A DNA stretch of 64,000 nucleotides from Micropterix aruncella (Eukaryota; Arthropoda; Insecta; Lepidoptera; Micropterigidae), in NCBI GenBank assembly GCA_944548615.1, contig OX155952.1, positions 40,125,231 to 40,189,230 of the forward strand. Direction: 5' to 3'. Below, in pieces: positions 50,391 to 62,158 of this stretch. Both the position numbers and the translations under genes were made by a program. Under the pieces are notes generated by a model that was not told where the DNA came from, made no database searches, and was given only the letters and a program-made list of their open reading frames with translations. The first letter of the stretch is position 1; each line of letters starts with the position of its first letter.

Positions 50391-50489
50391 AGATATATAT
50401 TTTTCATTAATTTTTTTTTGTTTTTTCCTTTAGAACGTTAATTTCATAAGCAAGGACCTTATATTTATTTTTTGAATCAGGACGATTTT
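50391..50489. other. Spacer
   Basis: T-rich spacer between two LINE remnants of opposite orientation. Confidence 0.4.
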
Positions 50490-51010
50490 ATTTTATTATT
50501 ATTATTATTTATTCTGGGCAGGCAGCTTTGCTGATACGTCGAGATTAGGGATCTTGTAAAGCTAGTCATAAACAATATTAACAAGTTTTTAGGTAAAAAT
50601 CAACTATGTTTTTAAATTGATTGACAGAGTTTGCTCACTTCAAATGCTAGTCCACCACTCTATTTTGCAAAACGGCCTTAACAGGATTAGAGTTTAATTT
50701 TGCACGGTTACGTTTTTTCTGTGACCTCCAAGAGTTGTGTTGACGTTGAATTTGTAAATATTCCTTAGCCCAGGTACATCCAAATAATTTGAGAGCATTT
50801 TATAAGCCTCAATCAGGGGTCCACTTTTTGTCTTCTTTGTTTGAGAGAAGTCATTCCAAGTAATTCCAAGCAATCTTTGTAGTTCTTATTCGCTTTACCT
50901 TTTCCAGGAAATCCACATATTTGCAAAGGTAGGGGTTCCAGAGCTGATAGCCTTGCTTAATAATAGGTCTCACATATACCTTGTAGACCTTTATAAACTT
51001 TGCCACCTTG
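50490..51010 (-). pseudogene. LINE ORF2 thumb/C-terminal remnant, minus strand
   Basis: On the minus strand the frame reads VYVRPIIKQGYQLWNPYLCK, then VDFLEKVKRIRTTKI, and after stops RGH/KKRNRAKL-like and VVD blocks. It matches the 'YVRPILEYASQVWSPY' region of CR1/Jockey-type LINEs, with at least three in-frame stops. It differs from the neighbouring + strand LINE. Confidence 0.75.
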
Positions 51011-51524
51011 CCTTGTAGATGTTTTTTTAGTGGAACTTTTCAATGTAACTTTCATTCCATGGGGTTTTTTTCTAAAAATTAAATATTTAATCTTGCTAGG
51101 TACAACTGCAACTACAACTACTCGCTAGGTACAACCTAAAATAAAATAGTTATCTCCATGTGTATAATGCGACCGTGTCTTATTGTAACGTAATAGGTTA
51201 CACGTGTGGCTACATTAACAGAACATAAATATGTAGCAGAGCCGCTCCTTGGGACTGGCCGAAGGGCAATAACCACATTATTCTCAAAACCGCCAATCGA
51301 GAGTTTTTAACTATTTGTTTTATGTTCTTAATTTGCATGTTTCGCAGCCGATAGAGTCCGCCATCCGAAGTTTACCAAATTTTTATTTATCGGTTTCAGT
51401 TAATCCGGCGAAATCTCATTCGTTTTAATCGATTCGCCTTCCTTTGCGTTTTTTTTTGTATTTTGGGAACCGCCACGTAGCGTAGATCCTTGGCCAAATG
51501 TATTAGGCTCCCCTATATTTTTAC
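51011..51524. other. No feature assigned
   Basis: Mixed sequence without recognisable domain. Confidence 0.4.
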
Positions 51525-52140
51525 AAATTTCGGCAACTACAGCGGGCGAGCCCGTCACCTCAGGAAGTTTTAACGATTAGTCGTTCTATCTTCCTGGAGT
51601 GAGCGTAGAAGACTTGGGGACAAAACAGTCCACCATCTAGCTACGTCACAAGCCCGTAGGAGGCCAACGCCTTAACCGCGAGATAGCCAGGAATGTTACC
51701 TGGCGGGCCGACACTCACACCCTTACTTCCAATTGTGACCAGATTACTCCAGTCTCTCGATTGGTTACGAGTTCGAGGTCGTTTGCGCGGTCCTCTCCCT
51801 TACGAAGCGGTGAAACGGTGTTTACCGAATCTATCGCGGACCACAGCGTCCTTTGCCCGGCTGTTCACCCAGGATCGGGTAGCCGATGGTCGTTTCAAGA
51901 GCAGTCGCCGTAAGGTCCGCAACCACCCCCGCTCTATAGGAAACAGTACTGCTTCCAGACTCCCCCGACTGTTATTCAGAGTGCACAGTCGATTGCCTTA
52001 CGCCGCACGGTGCGCAGACCGTCCAGGAGCGCCAGAAGTTTGATTCCCAGGGGAAACTGACCATAAGGCCAGAGTCCTACCCAGGCTCGCACTTCATGCG
52101 TGGAGGCCGTCGGATAGGTGTTGACCCGTGAGTGTGATCA
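51525..52140 (+). mobile_element. GC-rich dispersed element G, + copy
   Basis: It is highly similar to 8214-8815 over its whole length, from ggcaactacagcgggcgagc to gttgacccgtgagtgtga. It keeps an extra tgcgcggtcct-type segment near 51784 that the 8214 copy lacks. A 116-codon frame crosses it, but changes between copies are mostly amino-acid altering. Confidence 0.72.
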
Positions 52141-52359
52141 ACCCTGAACTGAATGTGTCACAAAATTTCGGCAGTTATCCCTAGGAACCTCTTCATTGTT
52201 TAAATAGTTTTGCCGGTATCCTTTCAGGATAATTTAGATAACAGACACAATTTAGATGCCGACGCAAATCCGAAAATCTTTGTTTATTATTCTAAATACA
52301 AATAGTAATTTTCTAAGTAGTAAATAATTATTTCTAATTAGTAAAGTTGGAAAATATGA
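52141..52359. other. Spacer
   Basis: No feature recognised. Confidence 0.4.
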
Positions 52360-52740
52360 GGTCCTAAAGATGTGTTTTATCCCCGCTCCTCTTCTCTCTA
52401 TTCGTTACCTCAGTTATCAACTTTATTAATGCAAAATATCATCTCTATTTTGACGATGTTTAATTATACCCTCGCTTTCGCCCGGAAAATAATTATTTTA
52501 AAGCAATTGTTTTTGTATATAGTGGTGCAGAACCCATGGACTTCCCTTAAATTATTCCAAAACGCAGGCGATTATCGTCGTAGCAATTATTTAATCTCGA
52601 GCATCGATACAAATACATTCCCAAAGGTGGTGCGGTGAATGCGTTGATACGTTGATGCGTTCTACATCGGTGCGGATGAAATACTTTCAGTTCCGAGTTT
52701 AAAATCCTCGGTATATTTATCAACCAATTGAATTATTTAT
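52360..52740 (+). pseudogene. LINE RT active-site remnant
   Basis: The + strand reads VINFINAKYHLYFDDV near 52410-52470, a degraded form of the NAKYHLYADDLQLY block, so the RT active site keeps both aspartates but has A-to-F before them. After a frameshift TQAIIVGSNYLISSIDT, then FPKVV and an IGADEI trace follow. The frame is broken by at least two shifts. The reverse-orientation fragment at 32480-32690 is a relative of its end. Confidence 0.68.
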
Positions 52741-52754
52741 CAATTCATGCTTAC

Positions 52755-53035
52755 ATACACCACCGAGTCTAAGGCTCTCCAATGACATCATCTAGTGGGC
52801 TTCTAAGGATTCCTCATAGGAGTCGGGCTTGATAAAAAAGGTGAAGTTTAATCGCTTCACAAAACTTTTTTTTATTGAGTAAAGTATTGGGGGTTCCAGA
52901 CCACTGATGCAAACTTCAACTGACTTCTTACAGGGTAATATAAAGTGTTTAAAGCGTGTCAGTGGATTAAAACATCGTTGTTACCCTAGAAAAAAACAGA
53001 GTAATTTTGTACGATTTTCTGGTAATTTTTAACTT
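52755..53035 (-). pseudogene. LINE RT C-terminal fragment, second copy of the 20520-20993 family
   Basis: It shares with 20520-20800 the boxes aaggattcctcataggag, tttaatcgcttcacaaa and ccagaccactgatgcaaa, and ends in a decayed copy of the thumb region. No long frame survives. Confidence 0.7.
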
Positions 53036-53944
53036 CAGGGCACTCCTGGCTTGGCAAAGCTTTCACTTACTTCTAAGGAGAAACGATATAATAATAAATT
53101 CTCCGTGTTCTATCTTTATTTTATTTTCATGTATGTATGTACGAGCAGAAATAAGAAATCTCCGAGCATAAGCTAGATAGATATCGGATCGTATCCGCTG
53201 CGGCCGCCACCGTAGACACCCCGCCGGCATACAACTCGGTCGCGCTCTGCTATCGAGCCTCCTTTACAATGCGTAGTGCTTTCTGCGTCGTTACTAACGC
53301 GAGAGGAAATGGTAGCAGTTACTAACACTGTCAACCTTGATTTCTTGAACTGGGATTAAATTCAATACGGAAGTGTATTCTTTGAAACTAGTTTTAAGGG
53401 GACAGTTTATGGGGCTCCAGGGGAGCTCCTGACATTTTTTTTAAAACTTCATTTACACAGATTGGATTTAATTTTTTAAATTTCTATGGATGTTAAAGTT
53501 AAAAAAATGGTCAAGCTAATAAAGACTGGCGTTGTAATCAGTAATTGGCGTTATTTCAAAAAAACTAATATATTGGCTGTAAAAAAGCTAAAAAAATATA
53601 TTTATAAAGTAAGAGGGGAAATCAAAATTTGGTCAGAATATAAGAGATTTCGCAAAAATATATCATTGATATAAAAAATGCAAAACCGTTGAGAATTTTA
53701 TATTATGACCTTGTTTTTTTATTTATTTTGTTTCTGTAATATATAAGGAATTATAAAATTATTGGGACGAAAACACCGTAATATTTTAGATATTCTAGTG
53801 CCGTACAGAAACAAAATTATCAAAAATCAAGTGTATATTCTCGTTCTAAAGGATTAAATATCGTTTCATTTTATAATTATTTTGGATAAAATTTCTCTAG
53901 TTTGGACAAATTTAGAATAACCTCTCCTTATAAATCAGATAAAA
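53036..53944. other. No gene; GC-richer patch 53170-53330
   Basis: 53190-53260 is conspicuously GC-rich (cgctgcggccgccaccgtag) but short and without an identifiable function. The rest is AT-rich. Confidence 0.4.
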
Positions 53945-54115
53945 ACTGATTTTACGATATGTAGTTTGAATCACCCAACATTTCGGCGATGTTACAACTG
54001 CCATTGTCCAGGGTAGAATGTCTATCTTAAAGTCTGAAGTTTACCATGGACAACATCCGTTTTAACCTCGCCAAAACGTCAGATGTTCTAAAGTGCACGC
54101 GGTAGAATACGTTCT
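53945..54115. repeat. Diverged fold-back element, palindrome family
   Basis: The left arm (about 53950-54020: tttgaatcacccaacatttc, gttacaactgccattgtcca) and right arm (about 54040-54110: tggacaacatccg, cgccaaaacgtcagatg, cacgcggtagaat) are imperfect reverse complements with a short spacer. They correspond to the arms of the 183-bp palindrome at 41791-41973. Confidence 0.78.
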
Positions 54116-54179
54116 TGTAATATATAATGCCTATTTCTGCACATACTCTCCCTTCTGAGAGATAAAAGTAGAAGACAAA
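54116..54179. other. Spacer
   Basis: Short spacer between the fold-back element and a LINE remnant. Confidence 0.4.
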
Positions 54180-54685
54180 TCTCTCAGGGTAGTTAAGAAA
54201 GCTCTATTCCAAGGTTTGATTATCGATTAAAATCTAAATTTTGATGAACACTGTAATTATGTAATTAAAAAACATAATAAATTGGCAAATACGCTAGGTT
54301 CAAATTGTTTCTCCCTGAGAGGGTTAAAAACTATTGTTCCTCAAAAAAGTTTTTTTTAATAGGTTTAGGGTAATAACTGCAATACCAAGCAGGTAACAAA
54401 AGAGGGCCATTAGGGTATATCCCTTCAATAATAAGAGGTAAAGTTGTCGATCAAATTTAAAAGGCTACTTATTCCGATAGTACCATCCTCATACATATCA
54501 AAAGCTCTGGCCATGTTTAACGTTAAAAAAGGCAGCCATACCACAAAAAATAACATAAACATAATGTGAGTAATAAAATTGACTACTGTCAAGACATGTT
54601 ACATTCCATAAATATAGTTAAGCAGGGATTCGAATATTCATCTATTAAATAATATACCAAACTCCCAAAGTGAGCTAATATATAA
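54180..54685 (+). pseudogene. LINE thumb/C-terminal remnant, + strand
   Basis: Blocks in order across frames: ALFQGLIID-NLNFDEHCNYV, KKHNKLANTLGSNC, then SHTTKNNINIM and a NIPNSQSE end. They match the 'FLGL-ID-L-W--HI' through 'HNTR-K-NI' layout of Jockey-type ORF2. Many stops are present. Related in layout to the 21650-22560 element. Confidence 0.65.
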
Positions 54686-55672
54686 GAAATATTCATTTAT
54701 TTACGAAATGTTTCAAATCACTGTTACTCTAAAATGATTTTTAATTTATGTATGAATCATAAATTTATCGTTCTTCTTCCTAACTCAAATATCACATAAT
54801 ATTCCAGATTAGGACTTTCTATTACTTTTGTTATTTTATTGTATGACTAATCTAAATGGTAACTATATTAGTACCTATCATTTATTATTAGGTATTTTTT
54901 CACTTTTAAAATTCCTTAAAAACTGACTATTACATTAATTGTTTCCTTTCAATAGTAATATTTTCGACAAATTTCTTACGTTTTGATTATAATTTTCTTT
55001 TTTATTTTTATTATATTTATTCACTCCGATATAATAGTGCTTAATAGATTAACACAGATTGGTAGTTTTTAAAACAAGATTTTTAAGAAGGACCTATAAA
55101 TATAAGTATCGTACTAAATATAATTTATATATAGTTGAAATTTCATATAATAAGTAAAACCTAACCTAATGAAATGCTCACTGCTATGAAGGTTTTGCGT
55201 TTGACCGATTGATAACATGAATACAATGACTAATATTCACTTTGAAATTGCTACAGTTTTTTTATATAGATATTTTTTTATTGTTACGGTTTTTTTTGTT
55301 ATTTTCTACAATCTGTATTGATTGATTAAATAAAATTATTTTTTGATTGATTTTGAAATGTTAATCCATAAGTCGACCAAGCGATTGCTGATGAAATGTT
55401 TGCAGGGGTTAACGGAATTGTCTGTCGAGCTTGAATGAGTAGTTAGGTGGATGAGTACTTTGGTTGCACCTGAACATTCCGTCTAAATCAATACTGTTAC
55501 AGAAAATATACGGTTATAAGTAAGTACAGCTTTTTCTCACATTTAATTTTTTTAAATTCTTGGGATATCTTTGAGAACCTACTTTTAGCACCCTTTAGCT
55601 AGCACATCTAAATTCCATATTATTTTTAGTTTTTGTAATGTTTTGGTTGTAATGCATCCAAGTATTTTTTGG
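54686..55672. other. AT-rich DNA, no feature assigned
   Basis: No domain or repeat copy was recognised. Confidence 0.4.
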
Positions 55673-56056
55673 TTATAATGCTAGTCAACTATGAAATGGA
55701 AGACTATAGCGGTTGTTTGACGTTAGAAATAAGATAAAAACAAATTTACTGCATAAAATTTGTAGCACCCGACGTTTCGTCGATGTTGCAACCGCCTTTG
55801 TCCGGGGTCTTAACACAAGATACAGTGAGTGTTAACTGAACAGCGGATTTTCAAAATTTGTGCGCATCGAAACCGCTGCTTTGCCATCGTTATAACCTGC
55901 GTATTAACAGCAGTAGTTTGCTGCCCACCCGCCGAGTAACTGACAGCACTTCAGTCTACCTCGGACAACGGCGGTTGCAACATCGCCAAAACGTCGGGTA
56001 CTACAAAGTTTACGCGTTAAATTCGTTTTTATCATATTTATAATGCTAGTCAACTA
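55673..56056. repeat. Fold-back element of the palindrome family with a 19-bp flanking direct repeat
   Basis: The left arm (about 55692-55806) includes gcggttgtttgacgttagaa and gcacccgacgtttcgtcgat. The right arm (about 55955-56040) includes cggacaacggcggttgcaac and ccaaaacgtcgggtactaca. They are separated by about 150 bases of unrelated spacer. The 19-base sequence ttataatgctagtcaacta occurs at 55673-55691 and again at 56038-56056. Its first eight bases match the terminal ttataatg of the family, so the true target duplication may be the last eleven. Here the left arm carries the extra ~38-base extension, whereas at 41791 the right arm does. Confidence 0.8.
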
Positions 56057-56699
56057 GCTTCCCTATTCGCATTCACTCGTACATATCTTGTAAACTCTCC
56101 CCTTGTCTCCATGTATAGCGGATGCGGCTGTCAAACGTAGAGGAATTGTATCGCTTGCATCGTAACTCCTACTTTCTCTCTCCCTCCGTCGGCCTCTCCC
56201 CTTCTCGCTTTAAATCGTCGCCATTCATCTCCCATCGCCGGCTCGTTCAATCGCCTTTGTTTCATCGGAGCGCAGTTTCTTAGTTTCATTCATTAGCATC
56301 CCATCATTTCATTTTACCATTAAGTTGGAGAGAATTCAGGTTAATAATGAAATACAAACTGGCTAAGAGCAAGATTAATAATTTGCGCGCCAGCCTTACC
56401 TTACAGATTTACTAACTTGATAATCGCAGATTACACTTTATATTTCCTCTAATCTTCTTGCACCGTGATATCCTTTTTTTTTGGACTAGAAACTTCGGAG
56501 ATAATGGATGTAAAGGAGATCGTTTTTCTATATGTTTTTGATGATTTCTCTCCGAATAAGCGACCGTCTTTAAAAAATAGCCAAACTAGCACTTCCAAAA
56601 AGTACTCGGCACTGCTGGATGAGAACATTATATACCCATTTCGTCCCTTTTAAAAATAACTTTAGTGTCTAGGCTATGTGCGGTTTCAAGTTCTATGAC
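56057..56699. other. No feature assigned
   Basis: 56080-56290 is relatively rich in C (tctctccctccgtcggcctc), unlike its surroundings, and may be a worn repeat or promoter-like segment. No coding call is supportable. Confidence 0.35.
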
Positions 56700-56995
56700 T
56701 ATAGGCCTGATGGCGTTTCTTCGTAAACAAAAATCGGAATAAGTTGACGCGACCAAGACAGACATGTTAGAGCTGAATATGAGATAAATTATGTCACTTT
56801 TCCAGGATAAAACTACTAACCGAACATAAAGCGGCATAATGTAAGACCGGCCGTATATCTTTTTAACTAATTCAAATGGTTTTATGTTCGGTAGGTAGTT
56901 TTTGTGCGGGAAAAGGTACGATTGGTATTTTACATTCCGTTCTAATGCACTGCTCTGTCTCGTTCACATGAACTATTTTCCGATCAGTCATAAAA
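56700..56995. mobile_element. Fold-back MITE, copy 2
   Basis: It has the same layout as 13245-13519. The left part is gatggcgtttcttcgtaaac, the centre boxes are ccgaacataaagcggcataa and ttttatgttcgg, and the right part has ttttacattccgttctaatg and tgcactgctctgtctc. The ends are more decayed than in copy 1. Confidence 0.72.
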
Positions 56996-57062
56996 TTAAC
57001 CAAAATGTAATGATTTTCAAGGGCCAACAACGACAAACTCAACAAAAACCATTTTATTGAAT
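56996..57062. other. Spacer
   Basis: No feature recognised. Confidence 0.4.
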
Positions 57063-58675
57063 ACTAGCTGACCCGTGCCCACTTCGTTGGGCAGTAAAAC
57101 TTTTTACTTGTGATGAAATTATGAGTGTGGTTTGGTTAGTACTGAGTGCTATGATTTATTTCCTGACGGCCAAAAGAAGGGTTATATTTTTACTGCATAT
57201 GTATGTATGTATTTGCATGCCAATTTGACTATATTACCGTTATTTGTGAGTATCTTCTTGTGAGTGTCTTATTTGTGAGTGTTTTATCTCTTTAACCATT
57301 TATGCAGTAAAAGTGAAATTATATGCAGTAAAAGGGAAAAGTCTTTTGTTTTAAACACTTGAGGCGATAAATTTACTTATTTTGATAATAATTCATAATT
57401 GTTGATAATATGACCAATAAACATGACCTAACGATTTAAATATTTTTTTTAATTTGAAAAACTACTTTTTGTGACTTAAATATAAAAGTTAGACATATAC
57501 TGTCGCTGACTTTTTTGTAGGCATTATCAAGCTCTACAAATTTTCTTTAGAACTTAGTCATATATCTCTCATCGTTAAGACAGCGTTAGTTAGAAACCTT
57601 TTCGTTCGACCGTTTTTTCCGACTTACTTTGGAAATCCGACTCCCACGAAAAAGTCTTTTAATTTTTCGGATTAATATATAGGATTAATATATAGCCTAT
57701 GACACTCACAAATAACGTAGCTTTCTATTGATAATAATTCATAATTGTTGATAATATGATCAATAAACATGACCTAACGATTTACATTATTTTTTAAATT
57801 TGAAAAGCTACTTTTGTGACTTAAATATAAAAGTTAGACATATGCTGTCGCTGACTTTTTTGTAGGCATTATCAAGCTCTACAACTTTTCTCTAGAACTT
57901 AGTCATATATCTCTCATCGTTAAGGCAGCGTTAGTTAGAAACGTTTTTGTTCGACCGTTTTTTCCGACTTACTTTGGAAATCCGACTACCACGAAAAAGT
58001 CTTTTGATTTTTCGGATTAATGTATAGCCTATGACACTCACAAATAACGTGGCTTTCTAGCGGTAGAAGAATTTTTAAAGTCGGTTCAGTAGATCCAGAG
58101 ATTACATCCTACAACATCACAAACTTTACCTCTTTATAATATATAGATAGACGACACGGTCGCGGTTCCATACCTCTGTCCTATTATCTCTTCTACTATT
58201 TATGTAGTAAAAGTCTTTTGTTTTAAACACTTGAGACGATAAATTTACTTATTTTTATAATAATTTATAATTATTGATAATATGACCAATAAACATGACC
58301 TAACGATTTAAATTATTTTTTTAATTTGAAAAACTACTTTTGTGACTTAAATATAAATGTTAGACATATGCTATCGCTGACTTTTTTGTAGGCATTATCA
58401 AGCTCTACAACTTTTTTCTAGTACTTAGTCATATATCTCTCATCGTTAAGGCAGCGTTAGAAACGTTTTTGTTCGACCGTTTTTCCGACGTACTTTGGAA
58501 ATCCGACTACCACGAAAAAGTCTTCTCATTTTTCGGATTAATATATAGCCTATGACATTCACAAATAACTTGGCTTTATATTGGTAGAAAAAAATTCAAA
58601 ATCGGTTCAGTAAATCCAGAGATTACTTCCTACAACGTCACAAACTTTACCTATTTATAATATTAGTATAGATTA
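57063..58675 (+). mobile_element. RTE-like 3' region with three tandem internal units
   Basis: It opens with tagctgacccgtgcccactt, the start typical of insect RTE-type 3' ends. It closes with aatcggttcagtaaatccag and a ttataatattagtatagat tail at about 58650-58673. Between them a ~370-490-bp unit (gacctaacgatttaaat, ctgtcgctgacttttttgta, ctcatcgttaag-cagcgtta, ccacgaaaaagtctt, atatagcctatgac) occurs three times, near 57362, 57730 and 58219. The first two copies run into each other at a duplicated ggattaatatatag box. No coding region is recognisable. Confidence 0.7.
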
Positions 58676-58809
58676 GGAGATTTATGCACAGTATGTACAT
58701 AAAAACATCAATGGATTAGATTGTAGGTATATGAGATTACTTTTAAGGGTATTATGTAACTAATTTTATTTCATTGGATTTTAATTTTTGACTATTTGAT
58801 TTTTTGTAT
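58676..58809. other. Spacer
   Basis: No feature recognised. Confidence 0.4.
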
Positions 58810-58945
58810 GCTTTATAGATTTATAGAGCTTTTTAGACTTATAGAGCTTATAGAGTCTATAGGCTATATAGAGAGACTCTATAAATACTCTATTCTATAG
58901 ACTTATGGAGTCTATAGACTTATAGAGCTTTATAGATTATTTTTA
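58810..58945. repeat. Cryptic short-word repeat (tatagagtctatag-type)
   Basis: Words such as gacttatagagctt, agagtctatag and agactctata recur many times in both orientations, giving a locally self-complementary stretch. It behaves like an imperfect minisatellite of 12-20 bases. Confidence 0.65.
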
Positions 58946-59824
58946 TTTCTCAAGATATTTTGTTTTTTTTTTTGTTTATATTCTGTTTTTATATTTCAAA
59001 GAAATAACATATCCACTGCTTATACCATTTTCGACGAATAAATGACTATTGATATTGACTATAAGGTTTTACAAATTAAACTCTATTTTTATTTTGAATA
59101 TAATTTCGTAATGTTATTACTGGTTTTTTTAACATGCCAGCTGGCAAATAAATAGTATTAAGAGTGGCAATGTCGAAAAATACAAAAATATCCCATTATT
59201 CAACATTGCCCAGTAATATGGTAAAAGTCTTGGTAACGCAATATTCTATTCCCATTGGTCAATAAATGACGTAAGACATAATTAAAAAATGTTTATTGAA
59301 ATATTGGTCGCCAAAAGTGCAAATATAATGTATGTTTTCTATTAATAACATTCATTGGCTGTATAGTACCACAGTATACCACTTGTGATAGTACTAAGCA
59401 CATTTTGAAATTATTATCCGAAATTATTGTGAATCGGACTTGCTGAATTTCTATCAGGTAGAAACTTGATAGACATGGTAGAAACTTACTCCCTCGGAAA
59501 TTCATAATTTTAAAAATGTATTTTATTTCTGTCGATTATTATTTTTATTCAGAAGACTACAGGAACAAATATTTAATTTGTTTCAAAAACTATCATTTTA
59601 TTTTCAAAAATAGAACAAAGTATAAAAAGTATGGAAATCTTGAGACAAGACAACATCGCCATGTAAAAGTTTGGTGAAAAGGCCCCGATGCGTTCTGTCA
59701 AATGTGTTTTTACAAGCTTTTATTTACCTTGCAATGTTTGTTAGTATGTATCTTGGTTTTCTTAGGTCAAATCTTTCAAGTTGAATTAGAACCACTTCCT
59801 CTTATTAGGTTGAAATTTTACTTG
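58946..59824. other. AT-rich DNA, no feature assigned
   Basis: A 70-codon minus frame at 59293-59505 has no recognisable motif. Confidence 0.4.
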
Positions 59825-60190
59825 TTGGTTGATTTCCGATGACAATGCATTTTTATGTCATATATGTCATATATCCTTCTAGCCGTATTCGGCCATAGCG
59901 ATTGCATTCTAGATTCTTTTTGTTTTTTTTTTTTTTTCATTGTTGGGGGTTTTGCTGGTGAGCCCTCAGGTGACTGATGTAGCCGATATTGGCTTTGAAT
60001 GTGCGTGCACATTTGGCGCAAGTCAAGACACCATCCACGAAATTATACTTTATGGCCGCCGGTGGTTGGGCCTTTAGCTCGTCGCGATTGGCATCTAAGT
60101 CGAGCAGCCTCTTCTTTTCATAATCATCTACATTGCCCTGCACTAGCAGTCTCCATCCTGGGCGATCTTTGCATTTTTATGGTGAGCACG
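59825..60190 (-). pseudogene. LINE ORF2 C-terminus with C2H2 zinc finger
   Basis: On the minus strand, from a stop at about 60185, the frame reads CKDRPGWRLLVQGNVDDYEK, then LTCAKCARTFKANIGYISHL and RAHQQNPQQ to the stop at 59937-59939. The finger spacing is C-x2-C-x12-H-x3-H. This RPGWR ... C2H2 end is found at the C-terminus of a group of animal LINE polyproteins (RTE-like or related; clade uncertain). The 3' UTR contains an A-rich run (59921-59938 read in reverse) and ggccgaatacggctagaagg. 5'-truncated. Confidence 0.72.
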
Positions 60191-60204
60191 ACCTGATTCT
60201 ACTC

Positions 60205-60635
60205 CCAGGATTGACACCCGACGAGGCTACTCTTCCAAGGTCAACAGCACAGATACACAATTTTGTATACGCATTCAATTATTACTAAATATCACCATGA
60301 GATGCACCCAGGATTGGCTCCCGACGAGGGGACTCCTCAACGGTCAAATTATGATAGCCCGTTCTAAGTTTTACCCCGACAGGGCTGCTGCACCCAGGGT
60401 TGACTTCCAACGAGGGGACTCCTCAACGGCTGACAGTACAGAAACAAAAGTTTGTATACGCTTTCAATCATGATAGGGCGTTCTAAGTGTCACCGCAATA
60501 GGGCTGCTGCACATAGCGATGGCTTCCAACGAGGGGACTCCACAACGGTCAACAGCACAAACAAATTATGATAGCCCGTTCTTAGTTACACTATGACATT
60601 GCTGCTCCATCCACGGTTGGCTCGGAACAGAGCAT
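60205..60635. repeat. Tandem repeat, ~85-120-bp unit, about four copies
   Basis: Unit starts lie near 60208, 60306, 60390, 60510 and a partial at 60608. Each has a cacccaggattgactcccga-type start, then cgaggggactcctcaacggt, then tatgatagcccgttctaagt and gggctgctg. Some units contain an extra ttttgtatacgc-ttcaat segment, so unit length varies. The unit lengths (about 98, 84, 120, 98) are not all multiples of three, which argues against a coding repeat. It directly adjoins the LINE C-terminus. Confidence 0.8.
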
Positions 60636-61314
60636 TTTAATAAAAGTTTATTTTAAAAAATGTGTTTTTATTAATAAGTTAGTTTATAAATTCGTACCTA
60701 ACCATTTTTAATTGAATTTGTCTTTAATAATGAGTTTTTAGGACATATGTGGACTGCGTCCCGGGTCGTGGTGTAACCTACCTGTGCCACACATAGACCT
60801 TCCCTAAGGATGTTACAAAAATTTGCCCAAAAGTAATTTGATTTGACGTTGGAATGGAAGAGGACCAACCATGTCATTCGTTCGCGTACAGCTTTGCTAG
60901 CAATGCATCTGAGAGAAGATCAAGATGTGATTTTTCGTATCATATGTATGTCTTAGATAAGTAATATCCGATTTTTGTAGATCCTGCGTCAAGTACTTAT
61001 CATGGATACATGACCAATGTATAGGTAGGTAAGTGATCACCCACTAAGGCTCCACATAAAGCAACAAGTGCGGTGTACCAGGAAACTTGATAGTTGCCAA
61101 AAACCCCAAATTACCAAAACCATGTGTCTGCTAAAATAATTAGCCAAATTAAAGTTTGTTGTTTCGAGTTGATTTATTTTCTGGAGTAGTCATACCATGA
61201 ATTGACTCGTTAGATAGTCACCTCTCTTCTTTTGTACACCGTTTTGCCTCTCGCACCACGCGCATACCTCACCGCAACTTCGCACCGGTCCATAGGTCCG
61301 TGCCCGTAGGCCAT
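60636..61314. other. No feature assigned
   Basis: No domain or second repeat copy was recognised. Confidence 0.4.
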
Positions 61315-61990
61315 TGAGAGTTGTCAACTACTACGGGCGAACCCGCCACCCCAGGAAATTATAACGATATCATATCATGTTCTCTCCCATAGGCTAGACG
61401 CAGAGATAAACACAGTCCACAATTTAACTACACCAACAAGCCCGTAGAAGTCTAACGCCTTACCGGGAAGCACTGGGAAGTCACCCAGCGGGCCGACCTT
61501 GCACCCTTACAGATTGGACAGATTTGGACTGATTTCTCTGGTCAAGTCTGGTCATGGATTCGAGGTCGCTTGCGCGGCCCTCTACCTAACCTTAGCAATA
61601 GTTCATATTGAATTTAAGGCGGATCCGTAGAGCCCTTTGCCCGTCAAGGTCATTCGGGATCGGGCGGCCACATATATTAGGATAGGTGAGGCCAGGTAAA
61701 CAGCTACCCCCACTCCCCCCGCTCTTTCGAAAACATAAGTCTCCATACTTCCCTTGTTATTCGTCGGATTGCGTAAGTGTGGGAGACACAGCCTGGTATG
61801 CAAACTACCCAGTTCCGCCCGAGAGGGTTTCCCCGGATCCGCACTTTTAAACCCAACCGTTTCCGACTGCTAGTCCCTCGTCGAGGAGGCTACCGGGTGT
61901 GAGCGCAACCGTGATTTGGGCCGATCAAGATAACACAAGGAAGGCCATCACCTCCCAAGCTGCATGGAACCTTTAGGAACCGTAGGCCAG
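61315..61990 (+). mobile_element. GC-rich dispersed element G, diverged + copy
   Basis: It starts gagagttgtcaactactacg and keeps boxes such as cgggcgaacccgccacccca, gcttgcgcggccctctacct and cgaggaggctaccgggtgtg. It is clearly more diverged from the 8214 and 51525 copies than they are from each other. Confidence 0.62.
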
Positions 61991-62158
61991 AACGGGCCTA
62001 AATCAGCTGTCTAGTCTAAAGAAATAAAATAGGAAACTAAAAAAACTTCGATCGATCTATATTCGCCATTTGCTCTCATGTTATCGATACTCGACAAATA
62101 CCATGCCTTATGTGCTGTGCGGGGATGCATTAGCGCCGTTGCGGTACCTATCATATGA
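61991..62158. other. Spacer
   Basis: No feature recognised. Confidence 0.4.

Noticed and set aside
52372..52638. 88-codon + ORF as an independent gene
   Set aside because: It is an out-of-frame shadow of a decayed LINE RT; the real RT blocks (KYHLYFDDV and TQAIIVGSN) lie in other frames.
60205..60635. Tandem repeat as a protein repeat array
   Set aside because: Unit lengths of about 98, 84, 120 and 98 bases do not preserve a frame.
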